Assembly (NCBI GenBank): GCA_018970965.1
Contig: JAGWVG010000036.1
Span: 1-10,615 of the forward strand
DNA length: 10,615 nucleotides
Source: Alphaproteobacteria bacterium
Lineage (GTDB): Bacteria; Pseudomonadota; Alphaproteobacteria; Sphingomonadales; Sphingomonadaceae
Direction: 5' to 3'
Below are positions 1 to 6,482 of this stretch, in pieces. The position numbers and the translations under genes were made by a program. The notes below the pieces were generated by a model that ran no database searches, was not told the origin of the DNA, and saw nothing but the letters and a program-made list of their open reading frames with translations. Each line of letters begins with the position of its first letter. Positions within the stretch are counted from its first letter, which is position 1.

Positions 1-231
1 CGCCGCATTGGCCAGCAGCAAGGGCATTAATATGCGGCCATGCCCCCAGAGCAGTTGGGCAAAAATCCGTTCCGGCCAAAGCGTGCCATTTGCGTGTGGC
101 GGATCGATCAGAAACGTCACCAGGCTGCACACCAACGCCAGCAGCAAAAGAAAAATGGGGCCATAAATGCCAATGCGGAGTCGGGTTTTTGAATGTCGTG
201 CCATCCGCGTCCATGCCTTTTGTCCCAGCAT
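1..231 (-). CDS. Unrecognised membrane protein, N-terminal part (cut by window edge)
   Basis: An uninterrupted minus-strand frame runs from an ATG at 231 to the left edge, giving 77 residues with no stop. I do not recognise the family. The N-terminus is basic (K and R at residues 5 to 19) and is followed by a strongly hydrophobic stretch at about residues 20-42, rich in Leu, Ile, Val and Phe, which looks like a transmembrane helix with its N-terminus in the cytoplasm. A second hydrophobic stretch begins at about residue 67 and continues past the edge, so an integral inner-membrane protein is likely. GGAAAAGG just upstream supports the ATG at 231; an ATG at 204 (residue 10) is the alternative start and would still leave the helix whole. 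The frame is open upstream only to a stop near 261. The gene is divergent from ffh, with a 207-nt gap between the two start codons. Confidence 0.6.
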   Translation of the reverse strand, partial: MLGQKAWTRMARHSKTRLRIGIYGPIFLLLLALVCSLVTFLIDPPHANGTLWPERIFAQLLWGHGRILMPLLLANAA

Positions 232-294
232 GATCCTTTTCCGGCCAAGCCATGAAGATCAGGTTAAAGCTGGCGCAAAAGCGGGGCCCTGTGG

Positions 295-322
295 TTGACC
301 TGAAGCCAGAATCAGACTAGGC
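295..322 (+). promoter_or_regulatory. Candidate promoter upstream of ffh
   Basis: TTGACC at 295-300 matches the sigma70 -35 consensus at five of six positions. CTAGGC follows at 317-322 after 16 nt and would be a poor -10. The same pairing (TTGACC, then CTAG and CG) occurs upstream of the M2 peptidase gene at 9007-9035, which slightly strengthens the call. It would leave an ffh leader of roughly 110 nt. The -10 match to TATAAT is weak, so this is tentative. Confidence 0.3.
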
Positions 323-377
323 GACGCCTGCTTTCTTATAGAAGAGCGTGATTTTTGGCCGCCCAAGGGCGTACGCT

Positions 378-399
378 GGCCGACGAGTTTTCGTCCGCC
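378..399 (+). other. Small inverted repeat in the ffh leader
   Basis: GACGA (382-386) and TCGTC (391-395) are perfect inverted copies around a GTTT loop. The stem extends by GGC/GCC across one C/C mismatch. It lies 39 nt upstream of the chosen ffh start and has no T-run, so it is not a terminator. It could be an RNA structure in the ffh leader or chance in GC-rich DNA. Confidence 0.3.
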
Positions 400-426
400 G
401 GCGTGCTTTGTTTGGGCATTTTAGAC

Positions 427-430
427 GGAG
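427..430 (+). promoter_or_regulatory. Ribosome binding site fixing the ffh start
   Basis: GGAG lies 8 nt before the ATG at 439. Together with the family-typical MFxSL N-terminus at that ATG, it favours 439 over the in-frame TTG at 355. Confidence 0.7.
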
Positions 431-438
431 CGAACCAG

Positions 439-1893
439 ATGTTCGAGAGCTTGAGCGAACGCCTTGGCGGTGTGTTCGACCGTCTGCGCGGCCGTGGCGC
501 CTTGAGCGAAAATGACGTCCGCGAAGCGATGCGTGAAGTGCGTATCGCGCTGCTTGAGGCGGATGTCGCACTGCCTGTGGTCCGCAGCTTTGTTGATAAG
601 GTGACCGAGCAAGCGGTTGGCCAATCCGTCCTCCGCTCGATCACGCCGGGCCAGCAGGTCGTCAAAATCGTCAATGACGCGCTGGTGGAGATGCTGGGCG
701 CTGAGGCCAGCGAGCTTGAGCTGGCGGTTACCCCGCCTGCGATCGTCATGATGGTCGGTTTGCAGGGCTCGGGTAAAACCACCACGACCGCCAAAATTGC
801 AAAGCGTCTGTCGGATAAAGAGCGCAAAAAGGTTTTGATGGCGTCGCTCGACGTCAATCGTCCTGCGGCGCAAGAACAGCTCGCTATTTTGGGTGAACAA
901 ATTGGTGTGGCGACACTGCCGATCGTTGCGGGGCAGCAGCCCGTCGACATCGCCAAGCGCGCCATGCAGGCGGCCAAGCTGCAGGGCTATGATGTCCTGA
1001 TGCTCGATACGGCGGGCCGTCTCCACGTCGACACGCAGTTGATGGACGAGATGAAGGCGGTGGCCAATGTTGCCCAGCCTGCCGAAACATTGCTCGTCGT
1101 TGATAGCTTGACCGGCCAAGATGCTGTCAACGTCGCCAAGAATTTCTCTGAGCAGGTGAGCCTCACCGGCGTCATTCTGACCCGCATGGATGGCGATGCG
1201 CGTGGCGGGGCGGCGCTGTCGATGCGCGCTGTGACGGGCAAGCCCATCAAGTTTGTTGGCACGGGCGAAAAGCTGGATGGGCTGGATGTCTTCCACCCCG
1301 GTCGCGTTGCCAGCCGTATTTTGGGCATGGGCGATGTCGTCAGCTTGGTTGAGCGCGCCGCCGAAACCATCCAGCAGGAAGAAGCCGAGGCGCTTGCTGC
1401 AAAGATGGCCAAGGGCCAGTTCGACATGAACGATCTGCGCGCCCAGTTGCAGCAGATGCAGCGCATGGGCGGCCTTGGCGCACTGGCGGGTATGCTGCCC
1501 GGCATGAAGAAAATCCAAGGCGCCATGGCGCAATCGGGCATGGATGACCGCATTTTGGTGCGCATGGATGCGATGATTTCATCGATGACACCCAAGGAGC
1601 GCGCCAAGCCTGAATTGCTTCAGGCCAAGCGCAAAATCCGCATTGCCAATGGCTCGGGCACAACCGTGCAGGAAGTGAACAAGCTTCTGAAAATGCATCA
1701 GGAAATGTCCACCGCGATGAAGAAGATCCGCAAGATGGGCGGGTTGAAGGGCTTGGGCGCGCTGTTCGGCAAGGGCGGTGGCGGCTTGGGCGGGCTGTTG
1801 GGCGGCGGCGGCTTGCCCGGAATGCCCGATGCAACAGGTGGCGATATGCCCAAATTGCCGCCCGGTTTTGAGAATTTATTGAAGAAGAAATGA
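439..1893 (+). CDS. ffh: Signal recognition particle protein Ffh (SRP54)
   Basis: Ffh is the GTPase of the bacterial signal recognition particle. With 4.5S RNA it binds signal sequences emerging from ribosomes and docks with FtsY at the membrane. The 484-residue product has a helical N domain (1 to about 90, starting MFESLSERLG), a G domain (about 100-295) and a Met-rich M domain (about 300-484). Visible GTPase motifs are the P-loop GLQGSGKTTT (108-117), DVNRP (138-142), DTAGR (190-194), TRMD (248-251, in place of the usual TKxD) and DARGG (253-257). The SRP-RNA-binding helix region carries KRKIRIANGSG at 397-407. The C-terminus is Gly/Met-rich and ends in lysines. The start is ATG 439; an in-frame TTG at 355 would add 28 residues atypical of the family. 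It begins the ffh-rpsP-rimM-trmD-rplS run, and its 4.5S RNA partner is not in this window. Confidence 0.97.
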   Translation: MFESLSERLGGVFDRLRGRGALSENDVREAMREVRIALLEADVALPVVRSFVDKVTEQAVGQSVLRSITPGQQVVKIVNDALVEMLGAEASELELAVTPPAIVMMVGLQGSGKTTTTAKIAKRLSDKERKKVLMASLDVNRPAAQEQLAILGEQIGVATLPIVAGQQPVDIAKRAMQAAKLQGYDVLMLDTAGRLHVDTQLMDEMKAVANVAQPAETLLVVDSLTGQDAVNVAKNFSEQVSLTGVILTRMDGDARGGAALSMRAVTGKPIKFVGTGEKLDGLDVFHPGRVASRILGMGDVVSLVERAAETIQQEEAEALAAKMAKGQFDMNDLRAQLQQMQRMGGLGALAGMLPGMKKIQGAMAQSGMDDRILVRMDAMISSMTPKERAKPELLQAKRKIRIANGSGTTVQEVNKLLKMHQEMSTAMKKIRKMGGLKGLGALFGKGGGGLGGLLGGGGLPGMPDATGGDMPKLPPGFENLLKKK

Positions 1894-1918
1894 GGGGCAG
1901 TGCGCCCCCAAGGTTTTT
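1894..1918 (+). terminator. Weak hairpin plus T5 between ffh and rpsP (possible attenuator)
   Basis: GGGGC (1894-1898) can pair with GCCCC (1904-1908) around a 5-nt loop, starting right after the ffh stop codon. A run of five T follows at 1914-1918, after a 5-nt gap. The short stem and the gap make this at best a leaky terminator that would set the ffh to rpsP expression ratio. Confidence 0.3.
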
Positions 1919-1946
1919 GAACACATCTCGTTTTAAAGTTTAGATT
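1917..1946 (+). promoter_or_regulatory. Candidate internal promoter upstream of rpsP
   Basis: TTGAAC (1917-1922), an 18-nt spacer and TAGATT (1941-1946) form a plausible sigma70-type promoter. TTGAAC has the conserved TTGA, and TAGATT matches TATAAT at four of six positions. It would let the ribosomal-protein genes be expressed at higher levels than ffh. The 67-nt ffh-rpsP gap is the largest inside the run, which fits an extra promoter here. Confidence 0.35.
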
Positions 1947-1960
1947 GGAAGGAAGATAAC

Positions 1961-2494
1961 ATGGCAGTTTCAATTCGTTTGTCGCGTGGCGGCTCTAAGA
2001 AGCGTCCTTATTACCGCATCGTGGTGGCCGACAGCCGCGCCCCGCGTGATGGTGCCTTTATCGAAAAGGTCGGCACCTATAACCCGATGCTTCCCAAGGA
2101 TGATGCCAACCGCGTCACGCTGAATGGCGACCGTCTGAAGCATTGGTTGAGCGTTGGCGCACAGCCGACCGACCGTGTTGCGCGCTTCCTCGACGCCGCT
2201 GGCCTGAAGGAACGTGCTGCCCGCAACAACCCGAAAAAGGCGGAACCGGGCGAAAAGGCCAAGGAGCGTCTGGAAGAAAAGGCCGCGAAGATCGCTGAGG
2301 CAGAAGAAGCCGCCAAGGCTGCTGAAGAAGCTGCCAACGCCCCGGCTGAAGAAGCGCCCGCTGCTGAAGAAGCTCCTGCTGCTGAAGCTGCCGCCGAAGA
2401 AGCCCCTGCGGCTGAAGAGGCTGCTGCTGAAGAAGCACCGGCAGCAGAAGAGCCTGCCGCTGAAGCGCCGGCTGAGGAACAGGCCGAGGGCTAA
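1961..2494 (+). CDS. rpsP: 30S ribosomal protein S16 with long Ala/Glu tail
   Basis: S16 is a 30S subunit protein that binds 16S rRNA and helps early subunit assembly. The N-terminal core (residues 1 to about 84) has the family signature: [20 protein letters not shown], then [11 protein letters not shown] and the IEKVGTYNP segment. The usual protein is about 80-90 residues, but this one has 177. The extra part (about 90-177) begins lysine-rich and helical, then becomes almost entirely Ala, Glu and Pro, built on a repeated EEAPAA-like unit. From what I know of the group, extended acidic S16 tails occur in alphaproteobacteria, so this is a lineage trait rather than an assembly error. GGAAGGA before ATG 1961 is a strong ribosome binding site. 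The stop at 2492-2494 is followed by rimM after only one codon, in the same frame. Confidence 0.97.
   Translation: MAVSIRLSRGGSKKRPYYRIVVADSRAPRDGAFIEKVGTYNPMLPKDDANRVTLNGDRLKHWLSVGAQPTDRVARFLDAAGLKERAARNNPKKAEPGEKAKERLEEKAAKIAEAEEAAKAAEEAANAPAEEAPAAEEAPAAEAAAEEAPAAEEAAAEEAPAAEEPAAEAPAEEQAEG
2348..2479 (+). repeat. In-frame degenerate repeat encoding the S16 EEAPAA tail
   Basis: Residues 130-173 of S16 repeat an EEAPAA-like hexapeptide; clear copies are at 130-135, 136-141, 146-151 and 157-162, separated by AEA, EEAAA and similar variants. At DNA level the copies use mixed Ala codons (GCT, GCC, GCG, GCA) and mixed GAA/GAG, so the repeat is degenerate in sequence. It may still vary in length between strains. 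Confidence 0.75.
2486..2490 (+). promoter_or_regulatory. Ribosome binding site of rimM inside the rpsP end
   Basis: GAGGG lies within the last codons of rpsP, 7 nt before the TTG at 2498. An in-frame TAA at 2492-2494 forbids any earlier start, and the next possible start (GTG at 2540) would remove the first conserved strand. This site therefore supports TTG as the true start. Confidence 0.65.
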
Positions 2495-2497
2495 GCC

Positions 2498-3013
2498 TTG
2501 GTCCACCGCCCTGTCACTCCAGCGCCCGTCACCCTTGCGGTGGTTACAGGGGCGCATGGCGTGACAGGCGAGGTGCGCCTGAAGCTGTTTACCGATACAG
2601 TGGACGGGCTGAAGGCGCATAAAGCCTTTAATGGGGGCGCGTTGACGATCAAATCGCTCCGCGCCACCTCTTATGGGGCTACAGCCCGCTTTGCCGAGGT
2701 GGCGGATCGGACCGCTGCTGAAAAGCTGCGTGGCACAGAGCTGACTGTCCCGCGAGAGAGCCTGCCGGCACTGGCCGAGGGCGAATATTATCACACGGAT
2801 TTAATTGGCCTTGCCTGTCGCACCAGCGATGGGGAAGATGTTGGCACTTGCATTGCTATCGACAATTTTGGCGCGAGTGATGTGCTGGAAATTGAGCGAC
2901 CTGATGGCCGAACCTTCATGGTCCCGATGGTGACGCAAGCAGTGCCCAGCTGGTCGGCGGAGGGCATTGTCATCGATGCCGCCTTTGTTGACACAGGCCC
3001 GGCCAAGCGATGA
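2498..3013 (+). CDS. rimM: Ribosome maturation factor RimM
   Basis: RimM is a cytoplasmic assembly factor for the 30S head. It associates with S19 and is needed for proper 16S rRNA processing. The 171-residue product is of normal family length. The N-terminal RimM domain carries [12 protein letters not shown] at 18-29; the C-terminal PRC-barrel domain starts near [10 protein letters not shown] (96-105) and includes the [15 protein letters not shown] segment (124-138) with VPM at 142-144. The start must be TTG at 2498, because a stop lies two codons upstream in the same frame and the next start is inside the first conserved strand. The gene sits between rpsP (one codon away, same frame) and trmD (4-nt ATGA overlap), the usual order in proteobacteria, so translational coupling is likely at both ends. 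Confidence 0.95.
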   Translation: MVHRPVTPAPVTLAVVTGAHGVTGEVRLKLFTDTVDGLKAHKAFNGGALTIKSLRATSYGATARFAEVADRTAAEKLRGTELTVPRESLPALAEGEYYHTDLIGLACRTSDGEDVGTCIAIDNFGASDVLEIERPDGRTFMVPMVTQAVPSWSAEGIVIDAAFVDTGPAKR

Positions 3014-3756
3014 GCTTTCACGCCCAAATTCTGACGCTCTATCCGGATATGTTTCCGGGGCCTTTGGGGCAATCCATTGCTGGCCGTGCTCTGGAAGAGG
3101 GCAAATGGGGCCTTTCCGCCGTGCAGATTCGCGACTTTGCGACAGATAAGCATCGCACAGTTGATGATACGCCCGCAGGCGGGGGCGCGGGCATGGTTTT
3201 AAAGGCCGATGTGCTGGCCGCCGCAGTTGATTACGCCCGTGTGGCACAGCCCAATGTGCCTATTCTTGCGATGACGCCGCGTGGCACACCCATTACACAG
3301 AAGCGGGTGCGGCAATTGGCGGCTGGCCCCGGCGTGACCATCTTGTGCGGGCGATTCGAAGGCTTTGATGAGCGGCTGTTTGAGGCCCGGCCCGATATTG
3401 AGCAGGTCTCAATGGGCGATATTGTGCTGTCTGGCGGAGAAATGGGCGCGTTGATGCTGCTCGATGCTTGCATTCGGCTGCTCCCCGGCGTAATGGGCGC
3501 GGCTTCAAGCGGAGACGAAGAGTCGTTTGAGAACGGCTTGCTCGAATATCCGCAATATACCCGACCCGTAGATTGGGAAGGGCGCACGATCCCTGAAGTG
3601 CTGCGATCGGGGGATCATGCGAAAATCGCCGCCTGGCGGAAACAAAGGGCGGAAGATGACACTCGGTTACGCAGACCGGACCTTTGGGAGCGCCATAGTG
3701 GTGTTCGGGACCAGTCTGCCTCTGACGCGCGGCAAAAGACTAAGAAGGACAAGTGA
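3010..3756 (+). CDS. trmD: tRNA (guanine-N1-)-methyltransferase TrmD
   Basis: TrmD transfers a methyl group from S-adenosylmethionine to N1 of G37 next to the anticodon, which prevents +1 frameshifting. The 248-residue product has the SPOUT knot domain with GRFEGFDER (114-122), the knot loop [11 protein letters not shown] (134-144), RLLPG (156-160) and [10 protein letters not shown] (177-186), then a C-terminal helical domain with the [11 protein letters not shown] segment (200-210). Arg156 and Glu117 align with known active-site residues. The general-base Asp169 of the E. coli and H. influenzae enzymes sits in an EDSF context; here the segment reads GDEESF (168-173), so by eye the aligned residue is Glu171. 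The start overlaps the rimM stop as ATGA. rplS follows 6 nt after the stop. Confidence 0.96.
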   Translation: MSFHAQILTLYPDMFPGPLGQSIAGRALEEGKWGLSAVQIRDFATDKHRTVDDTPAGGGAGMVLKADVLAAAVDYARVAQPNVPILAMTPRGTPITQKRVRQLAAGPGVTILCGRFEGFDERLFEARPDIEQVSMGDIVLSGGEMGALMLLDACIRLLPGVMGAASSGDEESFENGLLEYPQYTRPVDWEGRTIPEVLRSGDHAKIAAWRKQRAEDDTRLRRPDLWERHSGVRDQSASDARQKTKKDK

Positions 3757-3762
3757 GGCATC

Positions 3763-4161
3763 ATGAACCTCATTCAACAGATCGAAGCGGAACAGATCGC
3801 AAAATTGACCGCAGAAAAGAAGATTCCGGAATTTCGCCCGGGTGACACCGTCCGCGTTGGCGTGAAGGTTGTCGAAGGCGAACGTACCCGCGTTCAGAAT
3901 TATGAAGGCGTGTGCATCGCGCGTTCGAACAAGGGCATGGGCTCCAACTTTACCGTTCGTAAGATTTCGTTCGGTGAAGGTGTTGAGCGCGTCTTCCCGC
4001 TTTATTCGCCGAATATCGATTCGATTGACGTTGTCCGCAAGGGTGCGGTGCGTCGTGCGAAGCTGTACTATCTGCGTGGTCGTCGTGGTAAATCGGCGCG
4101 TATCGCTGAGCGTCGCGACAATATTATTACGAGCGAAACGAAAACGGCCGAAGAGGCCTGA
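3763..4161 (+). CDS. rplS: 50S ribosomal protein L19
   Basis: L19 sits at the interface between the two ribosomal subunits and helps form intersubunit bridges. The 132-residue product matches the family along its length: [12 protein letters not shown] at the N-terminus, [16 protein letters not shown] (24-39), [12 protein letters not shown] (43-54), [18 protein letters not shown] and [14 protein letters not shown], followed by a short variable Thr/Glu/Ala tail. GAGG 4 nt before ATG 3763, overlapping the trmD stop, supports this start. It is the last gene of the ribosomal block and is followed by a strong intrinsic terminator. Confidence 0.97.
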   Translation: MNLIQQIEAEQIAKLTAEKKIPEFRPGDTVRVGVKVVEGERTRVQNYEGVCIARSNKGMGSNFTVRKISFGEGVERVFPLYSPNIDSIDVVRKGAVRRAKLYYLRGRRGKSARIAERRDNIITSETKTAEEA

Positions 4162-4192
4162 TCCCGCTCGTTTACGCAAAAACGAAAATCCG

Positions 4193-4231
4193 AAAGGGCT
4201 GGGATCCAACACAGGGATCCCGGCCCTTTTT
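4193..4231 (+). terminator. Strong intrinsic terminator after rplS
   Basis: A 15-bp stem pairs 4193-4207 with 4215-4229 (left arm AAAGGGCTGGGATCC), interrupted only by one T-G wobble, around a 7-nt loop (AACACAG). The right arm runs into five T at 4227-4231. It begins 32 nt after the rplS stop and ends only 20 nt before the ATG of the next gene. Confidence 0.92.
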
Positions 4232-4251
4232 CGTTATGGAGCTTTGGGGGA

Positions 4252-6477
4252 ATGCAAAAATGGATGCGTGCCGCAGGACTGGCATTGGGATTAATGGGGG
4301 CAGCCGCCATGGCTGAACCCCAAGCCGCGTCTGCGCCTGCCGCTCCGCTAACATTAGAGCGGGTCTTTGCCTCACCCGCCCTGAACGGGCCGACGCCTCG
4401 TTCCGTGCGCCTCTCGCCCGATGGGCAATGGGTAACAAGTTTGCGCCCGCGCGCTGCGGATCGGGAGCGCTTTGATCTTTGGGCGCTGCCCACCGCGGGC
4501 GGCGATTGGCGGATGTTGGTGGATTCCACCAAGCTCGGTACGTCGGGGCAGTTGAGCGAGGCCCAAAAAATGCAGCTAGAGCGGGCGCGCATCGCGGGCA
4601 CCAAAGGCATTGTCACTTATGATTGGGCGGCAGACAGCAAAGCGCTTCTGGTGCCGGTGGATGGCGATTTGTTTATCGCCGGCCTAGATGGCAGCGTGCA
4701 GCGATTGACGCAGAGTGGCGACACGCTGGATGGGACGATTAGCCCCAAAGGGGGCTTTGTTAGCTTTGTGCGCGACGGCAATGTCTATGTGATTGACCGG
4801 GGTACGGGCAAGCAAACGCGTCTGAGCAAAGATGGTGGCGGCACAATCAGCTGGGGCCTCGCCGAATTTGTCGCGCAAGAAGAAATGCACCGCTACCAAG
4901 GCATGTGGTGGGCGCCAAATGACAGTGCTTTGGCGGTTCAACGCACCGATGAAAGCGGGGTTGCCCTCATCAGCCGCGCTGCCATCGGGGCTGATGGCAC
5001 GACCATTTATGACCAGCGCTACCCCCAAGCGGGTGCGGCCAATGCCCAAGTGCAGCTTTGGGTGATTGACCCCAAAAGCAGGCGGCGGGTGCGCGTTGAT
5101 CTTGGCCCGGACCCAGATATTTATCTGGCGCGGGTTGATTGGGCGGCAGATGGCAGCGCGCTTTATGTTCAGCGCGAGACGCGGGACCAGAAGCGGCTTG
5201 ATATGCTGCATGTGGATCCTGCGACAGGCGCCAGCCAAATTCTGTTCAGCGAAACCAGCGCAAGCTGGATCAACTTGCATGATAGTTTTCGTGCCCTCGC
5301 TGATGGCAGCCTGATCTGGCAGTCAGAACGAGATGGGTTTGCCCATCTGTATCGCTTCGCCCAAGGCCAGTGGACCCAGCTGACGCAAGGCCCATGGATG
5401 GTCCGCAAGCTGGTGGGTGTGGATGCGCAACAGGGCCGTGTCTATTTTCTGGCCAATAAAGATACGCCGGTTGAGCAGCATCTTTATGCTGTCCCGTTGA
5501 CGGGCGGCGAGATCACGCGGCTCACCGCGCCAGGCATGTGGCACAGCGCGACCATGGCGCGTGCTGGCAACCGCGCGATTATTGAAGCGTCCAGCCAAAG
5601 CCAGCCGCCCCAAGTGTGGCTGGCCGATGCTGAGGGCAAGCGGCTTGCATGGATTGAAGAAAATAAGCTTGATGCCCGCCATGCTTACGCGCCCTATGTC
5701 GCCAGCCATGTTGTGCCCCGCTTTGACACCATCACAGCGGCAGATGGAAGCGTGCTGCACACCAAGTTGCTGACCCCGCCCTTAGAGCCGGGCAAGCGGT
5801 ATCCCGTGCTGGTGCAAGTGTATAACGGCCCTGGTGCGGGGCGGCAGGTGATGAACATCTGGGGCGGGGCGCTCCACCAATATCTTGTCGATCAGGGCTG
5901 GATTATCTTTTCAGTGGATGGTCGTGGCTCGCCCGATCGTGGTGTGGCGTTTGAAAGCCAAATCTATCGCGCGATGGGCGGGGTGGAAGTTGCTGACCAA
6001 TTGGCCGGTGTCGCGTGGTTGAAATCTCAACCCTTTGTCGATCCTAAGAAGATCGCCGTCTATGGCTGGTCTTATGGCGGCTATATGACGGCCAAGCTGC
6101 TCGAAGCGGCGCCGGGAACCTTTGCTGCAGGCGTCTCTGGCGCCCCTGTGACGAAATGGGAGTTGTACGACACCCATTATACCGAGCGCTATATGGGCAC
6201 ACCGCAAAAGGATGCGGCCGCCTATGCCAAATCCGGCGCGATTGAAGACGCGGCGAAGATCCGCGATCCGCTGCTGCTGATCCACGGCATGGCGGATGAT
6301 AACGTGTTTTTCGAAAACACAACTGCGTTGATGGCCAAGCTGCAGCACGCGGCCATCCCGTTTGAAACAATGGTCTATCCTGGGCAGACGCATGCCGTGG
6401 GCGGGCCGAAAGTCAGCGTCCATCTCTGGACCACAATATTGAATTTCCTTAACCGCACAGTGAAGAACAAGGACTAA
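4252..6477 (+). CDS. Secreted dipeptidyl peptidase IV-type serine peptidase (family S9B)
   Basis: The family removes N-terminal dipeptides, typically with Pro or Ala second. The 741-residue product begins with a Sec signal peptide (MQKWMRAAGLALGLMGAAAMA, likely cut after residue 21), so it should act in the periplasm or outside. A beta-propeller domain spans about 35-490 and an alpha/beta-hydrolase peptidase domain about 495-735. The nucleophile is Ser607 in GWSYGGY (605-611), the Asp is in ADDN (681-684, probably Asp682) and the His is His714 in GQTH. The propeller carries the paired glutamates Glu210-Glu211 (AQEEMHR), which in DPP IV bind the substrate amino-terminus, and Tyr524 (QVYNGP) matches the oxyanion tyrosine. 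This argues for true DPP IV activity rather than an oligopeptidase. No promoter space is visible between the upstream terminator and ATG 4252. asd follows after 5 nt. Confidence 0.92.
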   Translation: MQKWMRAAGLALGLMGAAAMAEPQAASAPAAPLTLERVFASPALNGPTPRSVRLSPDGQWVTSLRPRAADRERFDLWALPTAGGDWRMLVDSTKLGTSGQLSEAQKMQLERARIAGTKGIVTYDWAADSKALLVPVDGDLFIAGLDGSVQRLTQSGDTLDGTISPKGGFVSFVRDGNVYVIDRGTGKQTRLSKDGGGTISWGLAEFVAQEEMHRYQGMWWAPNDSALAVQRTDESGVALISRAAIGADGTTIYDQRYPQAGAANAQVQLWVIDPKSRRRVRVDLGPDPDIYLARVDWAADGSALYVQRETRDQKRLDMLHVDPATGASQILFSETSASWINLHDSFRALADGSLIWQSERDGFAHLYRFAQGQWTQLTQGPWMVRKLVGVDAQQGRVYFLANKDTPVEQHLYAVPLTGGEITRLTAPGMWHSATMARAGNRAIIEASSQSQPPQVWLADAEGKRLAWIEENKLDARHAYAPYVASHVVPRFDTITAADGSVLHTKLLTPPLEPGKRYPVLVQVYNGPGAGRQVMNIWGGALHQYLVDQGWIIFSVDGRGSPDRGVAFESQIYRAMGGVEVADQLAGVAWLKSQPFVDPKKIAVYGWSYGGYMTAKLLEAAPGTFAAGVSGAPVTKWELYDTHYTERYMGTPQKDAAAYAKSGAIEDAAKIRDPLLLIHGMADDNVFFENTTALMAKLQHAAIPFETMVYPGQTHAVGGPKVSVHLWTTILNFLNRTVKNKD

Positions 6478-6482
6478 AGATT

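Noticed and set aside
319..329. AGGC-GAC-GCCT mini-hairpin followed by a T-rich stretch
   Set aside because: The stem is only 4 bp, and no plus-strand gene ends upstream within the window, so there is nothing for it to terminate.
421..1533. Long minus-strand open frame (370 codons) opposite ffh
   Set aside because: It lies wholly within ffh, which is certain, and its His/Arg/Gln-rich product resembles no family. It is a by-product of codon bias in a GC-rich gene. The same holds for the minus-strand frames at 336-977 and 987-1607.
2214..2564. Plus-strand Lys/Arg/Leu-rich frame overlapping the rpsP tail
   Set aside because: It is the shifted reading of the GAA/GCT repeat codons, not a basic DNA- or RNA-binding protein.
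1970..2794. Minus-strand open frame (274 codons) opposite rpsP and rimM
   Set aside because: Its Ser/Phe/Arg-rich stretch is just the antisense of the S16 Ala/Glu repeat, and it crosses two well-supported genes.
3667..4212. Minus-strand frame (181 codons) opposite rplS
   Set aside because: It is antisense to a certain ribosomal protein gene and runs into its terminator, with no family resemblance or separate support.
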